Notes under the pieces: model-generated
Seen by the model: the letters and a program-made list of their open reading frames with translations, nothing else
What the model was told of the DNA's origin: nothing
Database searches by the model: none
NCBI GenBank assembly: GCA_018398805.1
Contig: JAGFBZ010000708.1
Coordinates: forward strand, 1,054,001-1,118,000
DNA from: Hirundichthys speculiger
Taxonomy: Eukaryota; Chordata; Actinopteri; Beloniformes; Exocoetidae
DNA length: 64,000 bases
Direction of reading: 5' to 3'
Shown here: piece by piece, positions 1-12,091 of the stretch
How positions within the stretch are numbered: the first letter of the stretch is position 1
Layout of the letters: each line of letters begins with the position of its first letter
Program-made: the position numbers and the translations under genes

Positions 1-174
1 AGAAGGAAGGGAAGTTTGAAAGCTCGTGGAAAAAAGGCTGCTGAAACGTGAGAAGATTGTTTTAAATCCACAGGAATGTGCAGCGGTAAAAGTATAATAA
101 AAGGCACTGAAGACTGGAGTCTGGGAGACGACCAGAAGAGAAGTTGTTGGATTGTTATGTAGGAAAATGGAAAC

Positions 175-1603
<1,429 letters not shown>

Positions 1604-1645
1604 ATATATATATATACATATATATATACATATATATATACATAT

Positions 1646-2340
1646 TAGGGTTGGGCAAGAAAATGCGTTACTATCGCATTAACTCATTAATTTGATAACG
1701 CCGACATTTATTTTATTGCACATTAGCACAACTTGCTCACATACTTTTAATTTGAAAAGTCTGTAACTAGCTGCGGCAGAACAGGAAGACAATTGCCAGA
1801 AAAACATGCAGAAAAGCTATAACAGACATAGAGAGCAGTAAAGTTACTGAACTTTAACATGGACATTTTCATTTTAAAGTTCTCCCAGATGGAGGATTCA
1901 ACAGAAACAAGGTTATTTGTAACAACTGACAAGTTGAACTCCCCGTTAAAAGTTTCTGCTGTAACCTCAGAAATTACCTGTTTTAATGTTCTGATTGTGA
2001 CTCAGGATTTTGTTGGTCGACTTTTATTTTATTTTTCATAAAAACAGGATGACATTAATGCCCTGGCAGTGGCAATAAGCTTTATTTTATTTTACATTTT
2101 TTTTAGATGAGATTTACACTAAATATGTGTTACTGACAAGTGCTGATGTTAAAAGTGTTTGAACAACAAATGTTATGACACTTTAGTTCATATGGCAGCA
2201 GAACATTTAAATAAAAGTGACCTTTACACTACTTTTGAATTCATTATTTGATTTTGCGTATACAATGCGATTAATTGTGATTCATCAGGGAAATCATGCG
2301 ATTAATCACGATTACGAATTTTAATCGTTGCCAAGCCCTC
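1646..2340. mobile_element. Non-autonomous DNA transposon, family B copy 1
   Basis: Starts TAGGGTTGGGCAAG and ends TTGCCAAGCCCTC, which are inverted matches. The right third has repeated GCGATTAATC motifs. It sits in TA/CA-rich simple sequence. It shares its body with copies at 5634-6024 (5' truncated) and 7629-8621. No coding capacity is visible. Family B resembles family A in having ATTAATCG-rich sub-ends but has a different interior. Confidence 0.75.
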
Positions 2341-2606
2341 GTATATACATATTAAAAACAGAAACATATATGTTTCTATTTTCGTTTGTGAGAAAACAAA
2401 CACGGCCAAGTTATTTAAGCTCATCAGTTTTACACTTATCCCTTTTCATTTGGACAGATGAAATCTTAACTTGATACCAGATGATGTGGACATTTTTGAG
2501 ATTATCAGTATAAGATGTAAAAGAAAATGTGAAACTGGTTTTAAGGAGACGTGTCAATGTCAAATAAATGAATTCTATTTAGCCAAGCTACTTTCCAAAA
2601 AAAAGA

Positions 2607-3153
2607 CAGTGATCCCTCACCAATTCGCGGTTTAAGTTCCACAGTTTTAGTTATTTGGGGATTTTTCAGAAATATATAATATAATAAAAAATCAAGAAAA
2701 AATCACTGAAACATCACAGTTTTGTGCCCATAAACAGCAGCCCAGCGTGTATAGATTTACATTCTCTGTTAACCGACAGGAGCCCAACAATACAACCTGT
2801 GTGATGTTACAAGTTCCTGCAGTGCCAGAATAAAGTGCTCGTTCCATGCAGAGAAAACCAGACTGTTTCTTTTGTTGTTGTTAGCGTGTTAGCCGCTAAT
2901 TATGAGCTAAAAACAGCACAATACCAGCAGTTTGATTACTGCGGTTCAGAGACCAGAGGCTGTGAAGGAAACAGAAAGACCACAGTTGAGCCTTTGTCTT
3001 GTTTCGCTGCAGTGCTTCGCTACTTTTTTCGGTTTTTTAAACATATCTTAAACACATTATTGAGGCTCGGGGGGCTCCGGCTCATGTTCGTGGATATTGA
3101 TTTACGCAGGGGGGCGCCGGTCCCCATTAATCGCGAAAAATAAGGGATCACTG
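2607..3153. mobile_element. Tigger/pogo-like MITE, copy 1
   Basis: Terminal inverted repeats CAGTGATCCCT and AGGGATCACTG. The sub-end AATTCGCGGTTTAAGTTCC is of the style seen in pogo/Tigger elements. A TA dinucleotide follows the right end; the left flank is GA, presumably a mutated TA. A second copy in reverse orientation at 45832-46310 has TA on both sides. The assignment to the Tc1/mariner superfamily rests on the TA duplication and end sequence. Confidence 0.75.
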
Positions 3154-3638
3154 TACTTTCATGCAGATTTTTATACCAATAAATGTAACTGTACGCATCT
3201 GAGGCACTGTTTGATGTGTGACAATCCTGAATTTAAAGACACTTAAACTGGCTCATTATTGACAACAACGTAGAAGAATAAAACATTTACAGAATAAGTA
3301 CAATGTAGCTGAACACAGCTGCAATAAATACAAAAGACACCTGAGTATTTGTATCAACCACATTACTACTGCTGTCACATTTATATCCAGAAATACACCC
3401 GACTGCCTTTCTATAGCTAACACATACGAGTAAAAAAGTTAGCTTTGCATCTATGCTTATAAATAAATTCATTGATTCATTCATTAATGAAACAATTACA
3501 TTTAAGTAAAGTAAGATGAAGATCAATTGTCTGAAACAACAGTTTTGTTTTTTTCCTTTTAACAAAGCTGAGAAACAGCTAGAACACGAAGCCAGTTAGA
3601 AATAGAAAAGCATAGATTTAGGGTTGTGAAGTCAATGA
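3154..3638. other. Intronic sequence, no feature seen
   Basis: AT-rich unique sequence within the rarb intron. I see no gene, repeat end or structured RNA here. Confidence 0.5.
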
Positions 3639-3646
3639 CACCATTG

Positions 3647-4854
3647 TAGGGGTGCGTGATAATTATCGACCTGATAACTATCGGGCTGATAAAAGGAAAT
3701 TATGATGTCATCCTGATAAGTCCAATATCATGACGAATAGCCCCGATAACATATATATTTTTGTCAACACGGCAGTGGGTCGCTCCATCCGAGCTTTGAA
3801 TGACTGGCAGTGAATGTTATGTTCAAGTGACGTCGGCATAATCAGAAAAAAGATTACTCAATAAGGAAAATCAAGAATACCCCCTCATGCTAGAAAACAA
3901 CTCTTTAACTCGGTCATCATTTTGGTAGTTGCTGACTTTAATTGATATTCGCAGTATTTTCCCACATGTTACACATAAACAATAGAAAAAATAGAAAAGG
4001 CCAAAAGAACAACTAGCAAACGAAGGAACGGGGGAATTTACGTTACACCTTGAATGCAGCATTGCGGCACAGTGCTGATAAAAGCAAACAAACATGGTGG
4101 CGATTATATGGAACTTTGTTAAAGTTTCAGAAGAAGATAGTTGGCTGCTTATTTGTGGCAAATGCTCCAAGCGAAGGAGGGAAAAATAACACAAGCTTTA
4201 ATACGTCAAACCAGATCAGACACCTGAAACATTACCATCGCTTCCACGGAGTTTTGAAATCGTGCTAACGTGAGCTAATGCTAAAATGTACAGGCCAGCA
4301 GCTAGTCTCCCTTCTCCTCTCCTCTCTCTCATCTAAAGCGTCCATGAGACTGAAAAAAAAAAAATACTGAACCTAATTTACTTTAATTAAAGACATTCAT
4401 TTGAATGGAACCACAAGCCAAAATCCTTTAAACGTAATTTCTTTGTTACTATGGAGTGCACTTTTTCAGTTTATTTACACAGACCAGTCTAACTTCTGTC
4501 AGTACATTATGACCTGTGCATTATTTTTTATTGTCATTGAGGAATGCATTTTATCAGTTAGTAATTCTGATGCATGTATTTCCATCAGTTCAAGGAGCCT
4601 TTATTTTTTATATCAGTCAGTAATGAACCTTATTTAAGTTGATGTGAGATATCAAATAGGTTTGTTTGATAGCTTTATGAAAATGTTTGAGAGGCTTGCC
4701 AATAGTTTTTCATTGTAAAAAATAAATATCTGTTAATTTAAAGAGTCAAAACTGTTTTTGGTTTTGTTCATAGTATTGATGTAATGATCTTAGGTATATA
4801 TGTGTGTTATCGGTTATCTGTATCGGTTTAAAAAACAGTTATCGTGCATCCCTG
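3647..4854. mobile_element. hAT transposon remnant with perfect 8-bp target duplication
   Basis: The target duplication CACCATTG occurs at 3639-3646 and 4855-4862. The ends TAGGGGTGCGTGATAA and TTATCGTGCATCCCTG are inverted matches typical of hAT elements. The 1.2-kb interior keeps a damaged BED zinc finger (about 4094-4250), so this is a deletion derivative of an autonomous hAT and not an unrelated MITE. The catalytic and dimerisation parts are absent. Confidence 0.88.
4094..4250 (+). pseudogene. Frameshifted BED zinc finger of hAT transposase
   Basis: One frame gives a cysteine pair in the context LLICGKCSK. After a frame change the sequence reads TSNQIRHLKHYH, the histidine half of a BED finger. 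A BED finger is a DNA-binding module at the N terminus of many hAT transposases. The two halves lie in different frames, so the finger cannot be made as it stands. No RNase H-like region follows before the element's right end. The clear target duplication around the whole element supports the call. Confidence 0.65.
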
Positions 4855-4862
4855 CACCATTG

Positions 4863-5633
4863 GGAACATAAAAGGTGAACATTTCTGCAGCTGTTGTCAG
4901 TATTTGATTTTTAATAAATGCTAAACAAGTCTGCAGCTCCAGTGTAACACGGCGAGGACCTTAAAAACATCCCAATCACGTCAATTAAACACGCCCCGCG
5001 TCAGACGGCCCCCGTTTCATTTCACCGCCGTACACGGCTTTTTATTTCCCCCAATCCGCCTTTCATTCCACACGCCCACTAAATTAGCCTGGTGTGCACG
5101 CTGTGCTAATGACCTCTCATGTCCACACCAGAGGAGCTGAAGCCTTGAAGACAAAAAAAGGCCCAATTATCTCATAGCACACATCATCTGTACAGTACAT
5201 GCCCCGCCGTAAGATCACAGCCTGCATTTAAACGCCTTTCTGCTGATCTGTCTCGCAGCTTTGTTGTGAAGCGCTGAAGTCCTGCTGGCTGCCTCGTATA
5301 CAGCTGTTCTCCACGCAGCCGAGCCCATTGGATCCGTATGAAGGAGGTCCTTGATCATCCTTAATTAACACCCAAACTGGAAGAGAACGCGTATTAACGG
5401 CTGGCTCGTTGTCAGTGCGGCTAATTAACACCCAGGAGGCCTCCATTATCTCAAATAAATAAAATTAATGAACCAACATTTCAGTGACCGTGAGTTGTTT
5501 TGCTTGTTTGTTTTCCAAATAAGTGTCTAGTCAAATAGCACTTTTTTTTGCAAGCAGAAAAAGGTGGTCAGCACGTCTTTTTCAATGGGTCAACGGCCAA
5601 ATTAAACTTTAAAGATGATTATCAATCGGAAGA
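4863..5633. other. Unique intronic block, candidate conserved non-coding element
   Basis: High-complexity sequence with no TE ends. Around 5355-5435 two near-identical motifs, TTAATTAACACCC and CTAATTAACACCC, occur about 60 bp apart. CAATTATC and CTAATGACC lie nearby and resemble homeodomain-type sites. Position in the first intron of rarb makes an enhancer plausible, but this is inference. The last 100 bp grade into unrelated sequence before the truncated family B copy. Confidence 0.3.
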
Positions 5634-6024
5634 CCCCGTTAAAAGTTTCTGCTGTTACCTCAGAAATTACCTGTTTTAATGTTCTGATTGTGGCTCAGGA
5701 TTTTGTTGGTAGACAAAATATTTATTATAAAAACAGGATGACATTAATGTCCTGGCAGTGACAATAAGATTTATCTTATTTGACATTTTTTAAAGATGAG
5801 ATTTACACTAAATATGTGTTACTGACAAGTGCTGATGTTAAAAGTGTTTGAACAACAAATGTTATGACACTTTAGTTCATATGGCAGCAGAACATTTAAA
5901 TAAAAGTGACCTTTACACTACTTTTGAATTCATTATTTGATTTTGCGTATACAATGCGATTAATCGTGATTAATCATGGAAATCATGCGATTAATCCTGA
6001 ATAAAAGTTTTAATCGTTGCCAAG
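5634..6024. mobile_element. Family B copy 2, 5' truncated
   Basis: Matches family B copy 1 from its middle to its right end, including the ATTAATCG-rich sub-end and the terminal TTGCCAAG. The left half and left inverted repeat are missing. Confidence 0.75.
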
Positions 6025-6210
6025 AAAAAAGATGTCTTTTTGAATGGCAAAGCTTGTCTGTGTGCAGAATCAGTCATTTCATGGCAAATCATCTAGAGCT
6101 GCTGCAGAAACACAGATTAAACAGTTAGAGACCAAAACGAACTCTGTGACAACTGAGACTGATGACCGGAGCACTTTTAATCAAATACACCAAAGACGAG
6201 GCAGTCGGTT

Positions 6211-6640
6211 TAGAGCTGAGCGATTTTATCAATTCTGCGATATATATCTGTATTTTATTTCCCCAGAGAGTATTTATTTTTTCAGCCGCGGGTATCGATA
6301 TTCTAAGCTTCTTTCAAAACCCCCGTGTCCCACCTTTAAAAGCTTGCACTGTTTAAATAAATGAAACTATTTTTCTTAACAAATCTTTTATTCTATATTT
6401 TATTAATGTGTAATTGATGCTTTCAGTTCAATTAATTCAAACAAAGTCATTGGAACACTCACAAGATGTCACCAAAATCACTTTGTCCCTTTAAAATCTT
6501 TCAGAAAATGATGTAAATGTATTGTAAGATGAATATCGATATTTATCGTATCGTGAGCCGAATATCGTGTAGCGCATCGTATCGCGAGATATATATCCCC
6601 AGATATATATCGCAAAATTGATAAAAATTGCACAGCTCTA
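6211..6640. mobile_element. hAT-like MITE, family F copy 1
   Basis: Ends TAGAGCTGAGCGATTTTATC and CACAGCTCTA. The interior is dense in palindromic ATCGATATATCG-type motifs. Members also occur at 18193, 18733-19168, 23772-24204 and 55329-55761. The copy at 55329 has a 7/8-matching 8-bp duplication, which favours hAT. No coding capacity. Confidence 0.7.
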
Positions 6641-7560
6641 CTTCACAGGATTATTGACCACAAAATATTAAATGAATAAAGGAAGAACTAATAAAACTAA
6701 GTAGTAAATTGTAAAGATATAAACTATTTTACAAGCAAAGACTATATAACTATAAATAACAATTTTCTTCCTACATGATGGAATCTAATTTTCAAAAATT
6801 CACAAATAGTGTTTTGTGTTTTTTTGTGTCTAGTGTTTTGTAGATGCAGTAAGTCTTTCTGTAGATCACAGTGGCTAAAGAAAAATATGAAGAATATCTA
6901 CAGTCAGTAACAAAGCCTCTGGTGCAGTCAGAATTTTATTTGCTTAAATGAAATTATTAGAAGATTATGTAACTGGTAAATGACAGATAAATGACTGCTG
7001 CATCATAAAGACGGTTTTATTGTCACCTTAAATCTCCCTGAAGATGCTTCAGGGCTGCTGCTTGGACAGAATAAACTATTTTAAAAAACCACCCTGCACC
7101 TCAAAACCAAGTAATTAAGCCAATAAGTGCGAGCTGCGGACTTGCGGGGAGTTTTCCTTCATTTTTTGACCCTGAGCTGCAGCAGAGACACATCATGTGA
7201 CAGCACAGCTGCAGGTTCAGGGCAGCAGGTCAGCTTCTGCACTTTCCCTCCACTGAACTGAAACAGCCTTTAGAAACAGCCTCGTGAAGGGAAAGAACCG
7301 GTCACTGTCAGACGAGGAGGAACCTCAGATCCATGCAGTTAGAGCCATCATGACCGCGGACGTCGGGAAAACTAATGTGATCTCACGGTGATATCATTTT
7401 AATTCATTTATTTGTTTGTTCGTGGCCTTTTCTTACGTGCATTTGCACTTTGGCCAAAACTGTCCCTACTTTTTATGTGTAATAATTATGTTGCTTCTGT
7501 GATTTCGTACTCACGTCTGCAACAAGACAATTTTTTTTGTATATTTGTATATTTTTGTAT
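6641..7560. other. Unique intronic sequence
   Basis: AT-rich at first, then a more complex stretch at about 7080-7400 of mixed composition. I see no exon or TE end. The complex part could be a regulatory element, but no single motif decides it. Confidence 0.35.
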
Positions 7561-7628
7561 ATTTTTTTTAATATATATCTATATATATCTATATATATAT
7601 ATAGATATATATATATATCTATATATAT
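7561..7628. repeat. TA-rich microsatellite
   Basis: Alternating TA with interspersed TATC units. It abuts the left end of family B copy 3. Confidence 0.9.
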
Positions 7629-8618
7629 TAGGGCTGGGCAAGTTAACATTATTATTATTATCGAGTTAACGCATTAATTTATTAACACCGACATTTATAT
7701 TATCACACATTAACGCATGTTGCTCACATGCTTTTGTTTTGAAAAGTTCAGGTCGCAACTCAGGTAGCAATATTAACAATTCTGTCTGAAAAAAAAATGG
7801 ACTTTCGCGTCATTCCTCCATGTTCCATCAGATCTGCTCCATGTGTTCACTGTCCTGCTGTTTTCTAGCTGGTTACTGCAGTGTGGCTCCATCTAGTGGC
7901 ACAGATGTGTAACAGATGTGGCACAGAAAGTCCAGTCCTCCATTATAAAACAAATTCAGTTCTGTGGCCCGTTTTTAAAATTTTGTGTTATTCAGTCTAA
8001 AATTGAAATATATTTAAAAAAAACAGGCATTTTTTCGTTTTTTTTGTGTTAGGTTTAAAAACGAGAAACCTAATAAAATTTCACTTTTTAATTTTTTTAT
8101 TTTTATTTTTGATTGATAATTGAAAATGGAAAGAATGAATGATACATGGATTGGTAAAGTTACTGAACAGAAACAAGGTTATTTGTAACAACTGCCAAGT
8201 TGAACTCCCCTTTAAAAGTTTTTGCTGTTACATCAGAAATTACCTGTTTTAATGTTCTGATTGTGCTGAGACACAATCATTTTGCTGGATTTTGTTTGTA
8301 GACTTTTTTTTTTTTATCTTTTATAAAACAGGATGACATTAATGCCCTGGCAGTGGCAATAAGCTTTATTTTATTTGACATTTTTTAAGATGAGATTTAC
8401 ACTAAATATGTGTCACTGATGTGCTGATGTTAAAAGTGTTTGAACAACAAATGTTATGGCACTTTAGTTCATATGGCAGCAGAACATTTAAATAAAAGTG
8501 ACCTTTACACTACTTTTGAATTCATTATTGGATTTTTCGTATACAATGCGATTAATCGCGATTAATCAGGTAAATAATGCAAATAATCGTGATTAAAAAT
8601 TTTAATCATTGCCCAGCC

Positions 8619-8621
<3 letters not shown>
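7629..8621. mobile_element. Family B copy 3, full length
   Basis: Starts TAGGGCTGGGCAAG and ends ATTGCCCAGCCCT, a good inverted pair. The body matches copy 1, with an extra internal segment around 7770-8150. TA microsatellites lie on both sides. Confidence 0.8.

Positions 8622-8706
<85 letters not shown>
8622..8706. repeat. TA microsatellite
   Basis: About 85 bp of uninterrupted TA. It ends 568 bp downstream of the rarb2 exon's splice donor. Confidence 0.97.
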
Positions 8707-8709
<3 letters not shown>

Positions 8710-9273
8710 AAAAGGTGCGCGGCTCGGCGGGCTCCTGTCAACAGCAGCCTGGGAGACAGTTGGAAAGCGTGGCCCGCGTTTCTGCGTTTCTGCCCTGCGT
8801 TCCTTCACGCAACCCGCTGCTCCCTGAGCCGAACTGATCCATTAAGAGTCACAAGGACGCGCATGATCTCGTGTCCATCTAATATCCAAAACTTTTTGCA
8901 CCTTTTTTCTGTTTGTGCAGTGGCCTGTAAAACATCCTCCCTCTGAATCTGCCTCTGCTTATCAATAAAAAGCAAATTATTACCACAGAAAAGATGAGGA
9001 GCTGATGCTTTTAGCTCAGTTACAGTTCTCCTCTTAAAAGTCTAAAAGAAACACCACATGAGTAGTTGGAGTGTGAAAAAGTACATGCGCCAGTACTTTG
9101 ACCAGCCTCTAATTACCAGCTGCAGGCCTTTTTATTTTATTTTATTTTATTTTTTTATAGCAACGCATTGTGAAAAAGGTGGATGTCTTCATCCCTACAG
9201 CTCAGTGAGCCAAACAGCCACAACAACAACAACAAAAACAAGCGCGGATGAAGAAGAAGCAGTTGGAACCTAC
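8707..9273. other. Proximal part of the rarb intron
   Basis: Moderately GC-rich unique sequence next to the rarb2 exon, with an ATTTT-repeat tract near 9130. No further exon of the receptor is recognisable; the DNA-binding-domain exons must lie to the left of the window. Confidence 0.5.
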
Positions 9274-9430
9274 AGTGCGCGTCCCGGCGGTGCTGCCACC
9301 CTCGGTGCGCCAGTCCGCTGATGCACGCTTTCAGCGCTTTCTCCTGCAGCATGCACGAGGACGAGCTGGAGGTGTAGAAGTCCAGCATCTGCCCGGGACT
9401 CACGGCCAGCACGTCCATGCAGTCGAACAT
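9274..9430 (-). CDS. rarb: Retinoic acid receptor beta, isoform beta-2 first coding exon (A region)
   Basis: RARB is a nuclear receptor that forms RXR heterodimers on retinoic acid response elements and activates transcription when retinoic acid binds. This exon encodes only the isoform-specific N-terminal A region. The reading frame opens [20 protein letters not shown] and continues with a serine run, [11 protein letters not shown] and a WQH motif, matching the mammalian beta-2 A region almost residue for residue. It is 52 codons plus one base, the length I recall for the mammalian exon. The donor is T|GTAGGT at 9273, phase 1, so the next codon begins with T, agreeing with the serine that opens the shared B region. 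The start has G at -3. The shared B, DNA-binding and ligand-binding exons are outside the window. Non-zebrafish teleosts keep this gene. Confidence 0.96.
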
Positions 9431-9600
9431 GACGGCGGACGCGGAGTGCCAACTACTCTTGTGCGCTCTGGGTAGAAATCGCCGGCTCGGGCACGCACGG
9501 CTCCATCAAACTCCTCTCCCTTCCCCTCCTCCTCCTCCTCCTCTTCTTGGCACGGTGGATTTCGCTCCTCTTCTTCTCGATCGTCCCGCTCCGGAATCAT
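9400..9600 (-). other. Upstream ORF overlapping the rarb2 start codon
   Basis: ATG at 9600 opens a 66-codon frame beginning MIPERDD with a long glutamate run. It ends at 9400, 28 nt past the rarb2 ATG and out of frame with it. Ribosomes that use it would bypass the receptor start, so it is a plausible translational repressor. Confidence 0.6.
9453..9506 (-). other. Upstream ORF of 17 codons in the rarb2 leader
   Basis: ATG at 9506 reads [17 protein letters not shown] and then TAG. It ends 22 nt before the rarb2 ATG, a short distance for reinitiation. Confidence 0.55.
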
Positions 9601-9626
9601 GAAATATTTCGGACCAAAGGCTTTGT

Positions 9627-9704
9627 CTAGATTCCGCTTCGCCGCTGACTCGAACCGGGTCTCCACAGCGCGCGGCGGCTCGCGTCTGAACGAGCCTCTT
9701 CCAT
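9627..9704 (-). other. Upstream ORF of 25 codons in the rarb2 leader
   Basis: The first AUG in the inferred leader. It begins MEEARSDASRRALW and stops at TAG (9629-9627), upstream of the overlapping ORF. Confidence 0.55.
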
Positions 9705-9921
9705 ATTAACGGCAATATTCCGACGGTGTCGGTCCGTCCGGGTTGTCGGTGGCAGTGGAAATCCTGCTCAAACTGGCGATCTTTTTTAATTTCAGTTTTC
9801 TTGTCTAAAATCAAATTTTTGCCGCGGACGCGGCTCGGAAGCACGCGGTCTCCCGGGTTATCCGTCTCCCGTGCAGCTCGTTTCCAACTAGTTTTCTCCA
9901 CAGTGAGTGAAAGATTGAATT

Positions 9922-9934
9922 GCCTAATATATGC
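9922..9934 (-). promoter_or_regulatory. rarb: TATA box of the rarb2 promoter
   Basis: On the minus strand GCATATATTAGGC, followed by AATTCAATCTTTCA. This segment matches the mammalian RARB2 core promoter as I know it. It lies between the retinoic acid response element and the inferred start site near 9901. Confidence 0.9.
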
Positions 9935-9937
9935 GGG

Positions 9938-9954
9938 TGAACTTTCTGTGAACC
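9938..9954 (-). promoter_or_regulatory. rarb: DR5 retinoic acid response element
   Basis: On the minus strand GGTTCA-CAGAA-AGTTCA: two direct half-sites separated by five bases. The classic mammalian element is identical except for one spacer base (CCGAA). With +1 at 9901 it lies at -37 to -53, the spacing known from mammals. RAR/RXR binding here makes rarb2 autoregulated by retinoic acid. Confidence 0.95.
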
Positions 9955-9968
9955 CTTTCCGCGGCTGG

Positions 9969-9974
9969 TGACCT
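9969..9974 (-). promoter_or_regulatory. Additional nuclear-receptor half-site
   Basis: AGGTCA on the minus strand, 14 bp upstream of the DR5 element. It could be an auxiliary half-site. Six bases alone are weak evidence. Confidence 0.4.
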
Positions 9975-9992
9975 TCAAACGACCCAGCAGAC

Positions 9993-10000
9993 TGACATCA
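9993..10000 (-). promoter_or_regulatory. CRE-like element TGATGTCA
   Basis: TGATGTCA on the minus strand at -92 to -99 if +1 is 9901. As I recall, a CRE-related motif lies at this distance in mammalian RARB2 promoters, so the whole TATA-DR5-CRE layout appears conserved. The match to the mammalian position is from memory and should be aligned. Confidence 0.65.
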
Positions 10001-10529
10001 CTGCAGCTCCGCAGCGCAGAACAAGGCGGAGAGAAGAAGCGCAGGCATGGGCGGATCTACCGGGGTGGCATAGGGTGGCAAATGCCACCCTAAAATTAAC
10101 CCTTGCCACCCCAGCTGCCACCCCAGTTGGCAGCAATGAATTCAGAGAAAAGTTATGGCCAATTTAACATTTACGAGCCTGAAGCTCCGATGTCCGACTA
10201 CAATGAATGCAGCACAAGAGAACTCGAGAGCGGCACGAGACTCCTTTGAGCCAGGAGTCGTGAGGAAGGGAGACACAGGCAGAAAGAGGTTAAAACTGAT
10301 AAACCATCTATCAAATAATGAAATAATAATGAAATGACTGTCAGGGCATAAAATCGCGACCAACTGGTCGCAAAAAGCGACCCAAATTTAACGATTTCGA
10401 CCGTTTTTTTCTGCCCTGTCGCCAGTGGCGAGGGCCACAAAATCCACCATCAACTTAGGAAAAAAAAAATATTTTTTTTTAATGATTTCTGCACATTTGT
10501 CATGTGTCACCAAGGTAAACATATCTAAA

Positions 10530-11590
10530 TAACTTAACCGCCTAACCCAGTGATGGACAGGTGGACTTTTGCATTCGTCGGTCTTCAGTTTTGTCCATCA
10601 CTGAATCTACTTCACAGCAAAATAGATCATTTTGGTAAATAACCTCATAAAAATACACAACAGAATAGTAAACAGTAGAACCAAGATTCCAAACTTCATT
10701 TTCACCCCATCGCTGCAACAGCGTCAGTGACGCTAACATGTCATTTATAATAGTTGTAACGTGGCTCATTCCTGAATATTTCTGAAATAATAATGATGGA
10801 CACTTGTCAAAATAAGTGTTTAAAATGTATATTTTTGCGAGCTTTTTTTCTACGTGGTAGAACGCTGCGCGCGCTCTCTCTCAGCCACACGAATAAATAC
10901 ATACGTTCATCAACAAACTATAGGAGCTGTATGTTAACGCAAACATGAAAACAACAGCAATCGAATGACAGACTATTTACAATACAAAACAACAGACTTC
11001 AGATGTCAATCACAGATATTTTAATAATTTTGGAAAAACGGATTAACGCTGCGTGCTCCCCCTCACGCACACATGACTCCATTCCCAGCCCTCCTCTCCA
11101 CCGGCGCGGCTCCACCACCGTACAGGTACAGGTGTGCTGTATCACCTGGTCCATCAGGTACATGAACGCATTCACAGGGTCGTCCATGTTGCGGCGCGCG
11201 TATGCAGTTGGACCACCTCTCTCCACCGGGACATTTGTGGACTGGGCTCTCCCGGTCCGCGGTCCCAGCTTTATGGGTCCAAACGGTTCTGTCCTTGGCT
11301 GCCTCATGTAGCTGACATACAGGTTGAGCTCTGATCAATGTAAATATTTATGATTAGATCAGTCAGAGTCGTAGCCTCGCTAAAATACCAAATGATTAAA
11401 ACCAGAGGAAACTAAAACGCTTGACTTCTGAATTTACCTGTCAGAGTATTTCCGTGAGCCTCCACTGTGTCTGAAGACTGAATGTATGTGGTGGTGACCC
11501 CTCACTTATAGAAGCCGGGGCCTTTTTCATAAATTCACCTCCTCATCCTCGGTTGATGTCGTATCACCTGGTAAAAATGACGGGTCACTG

Positions 11591-11627
<37 letters not shown>

Positions 11628-12091
11628 ATTCCTCCTCACTCACATCTGCCGTTATTTCCTCTCTTTCTGACTCAAATCCTGGTACAACAGCCAGACTGTT
11701 GTTTTTGTTGGATTCATGTCTTAAATTTTGCTGTTTGTTTGAAAGATTTAGTGATGACAATAACTGTCTAAGTCCGATAACGCCACAAAGTTTGAGCGTT
11801 GCCAAGCAACGGGCAGTGGGGCGCGGAGGGGCGTGGCGCGCAAAAAATGACAGCTGTTTACAGCGTTTATATGAGGGGGTGAAAATGACCCACCCTCTGC
11901 GGTTCCAGGTATAAATGGTCATATTCATTTTTCTTTTGATCACACACTCACCAGAATTCATTGAATGATTAATAAATCCATTTTAGAAAAAGTCATGAAC
12001 TTACAGATGTAGGGGTTTTATTTTAACAGAAATACAAACATGTGAAAATGCTAGGATGTAAAAATGACCCACTTGGCGGTTCTGGTGTTAA
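10530..12091. mobile_element. Possible piggyBac-like remnant
   Basis: On the minus strand a TTAA (12088-12091) is followed by CCAGAACCGCCAAGTGGGTC. A similar motif GGAACCGCAGAGGGTGGGTC recurs near 11905. GGGTCATTTTTAC-type ends at TTAA are characteristic of piggyBac elements. Minus-strand frames at 11527-11961 (acidic, with SDPSFLPGD) and 10999-11307 (DDPVNAFMYLMDQVIQHT) look like decayed N-terminal transposase pieces, but the resemblance is weak. The left limit is a guess. Confidence 0.35.
11593..11626. repeat. 34-bp uninterrupted poly-C tract
   Basis: A run of C on the plus strand, G on the rarb-sense strand, inside the insertion upstream of rarb2. It can form G-quadruplex structures. It is hard to sequence accurately, so its length may be uncertain. 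Confidence 0.9.

Larger units (their letters stand above)
9431..9901 (-). other. rarb: 5' untranslated region of rarb2 mRNA
   Basis: The leader runs from the inferred start site near 9901 to the ATG at 9430, about 470 nt and GC-rich in its 3' half. Mammalian RARB2 also has a long leader with several upstream ORFs that restrain translation. Here three AUG-initiated upstream ORFs are visible (9704, 9600 and 9506). The start site is inferred from the TATA position and was not observed. Confidence 0.75.

Noticed and set aside
8577..8837. Open frames with poly-(YI) on both strands
   Set aside because: Translation of a TA microsatellite; no gene.
9058..9602. Plus-strand and alternative minus-strand frames across the rarb exon
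   Set aside because: These are shadows of the GC-rich rarb2 exon and leader. Only the minus frame from 9430 matches a known protein and ends at a proper splice donor.
9506..9901. 131-codon minus-strand frame in the rarb leader
   Set aside because: Its first codon is GTG, not ATG, and the composition reflects GC-rich leader sequence. The real AUGs in this region start the three shorter frames.
11553..11771. Proline-run open frame on the plus strand
   Set aside because: Produced by the poly-C tract; no domain or conserved start.
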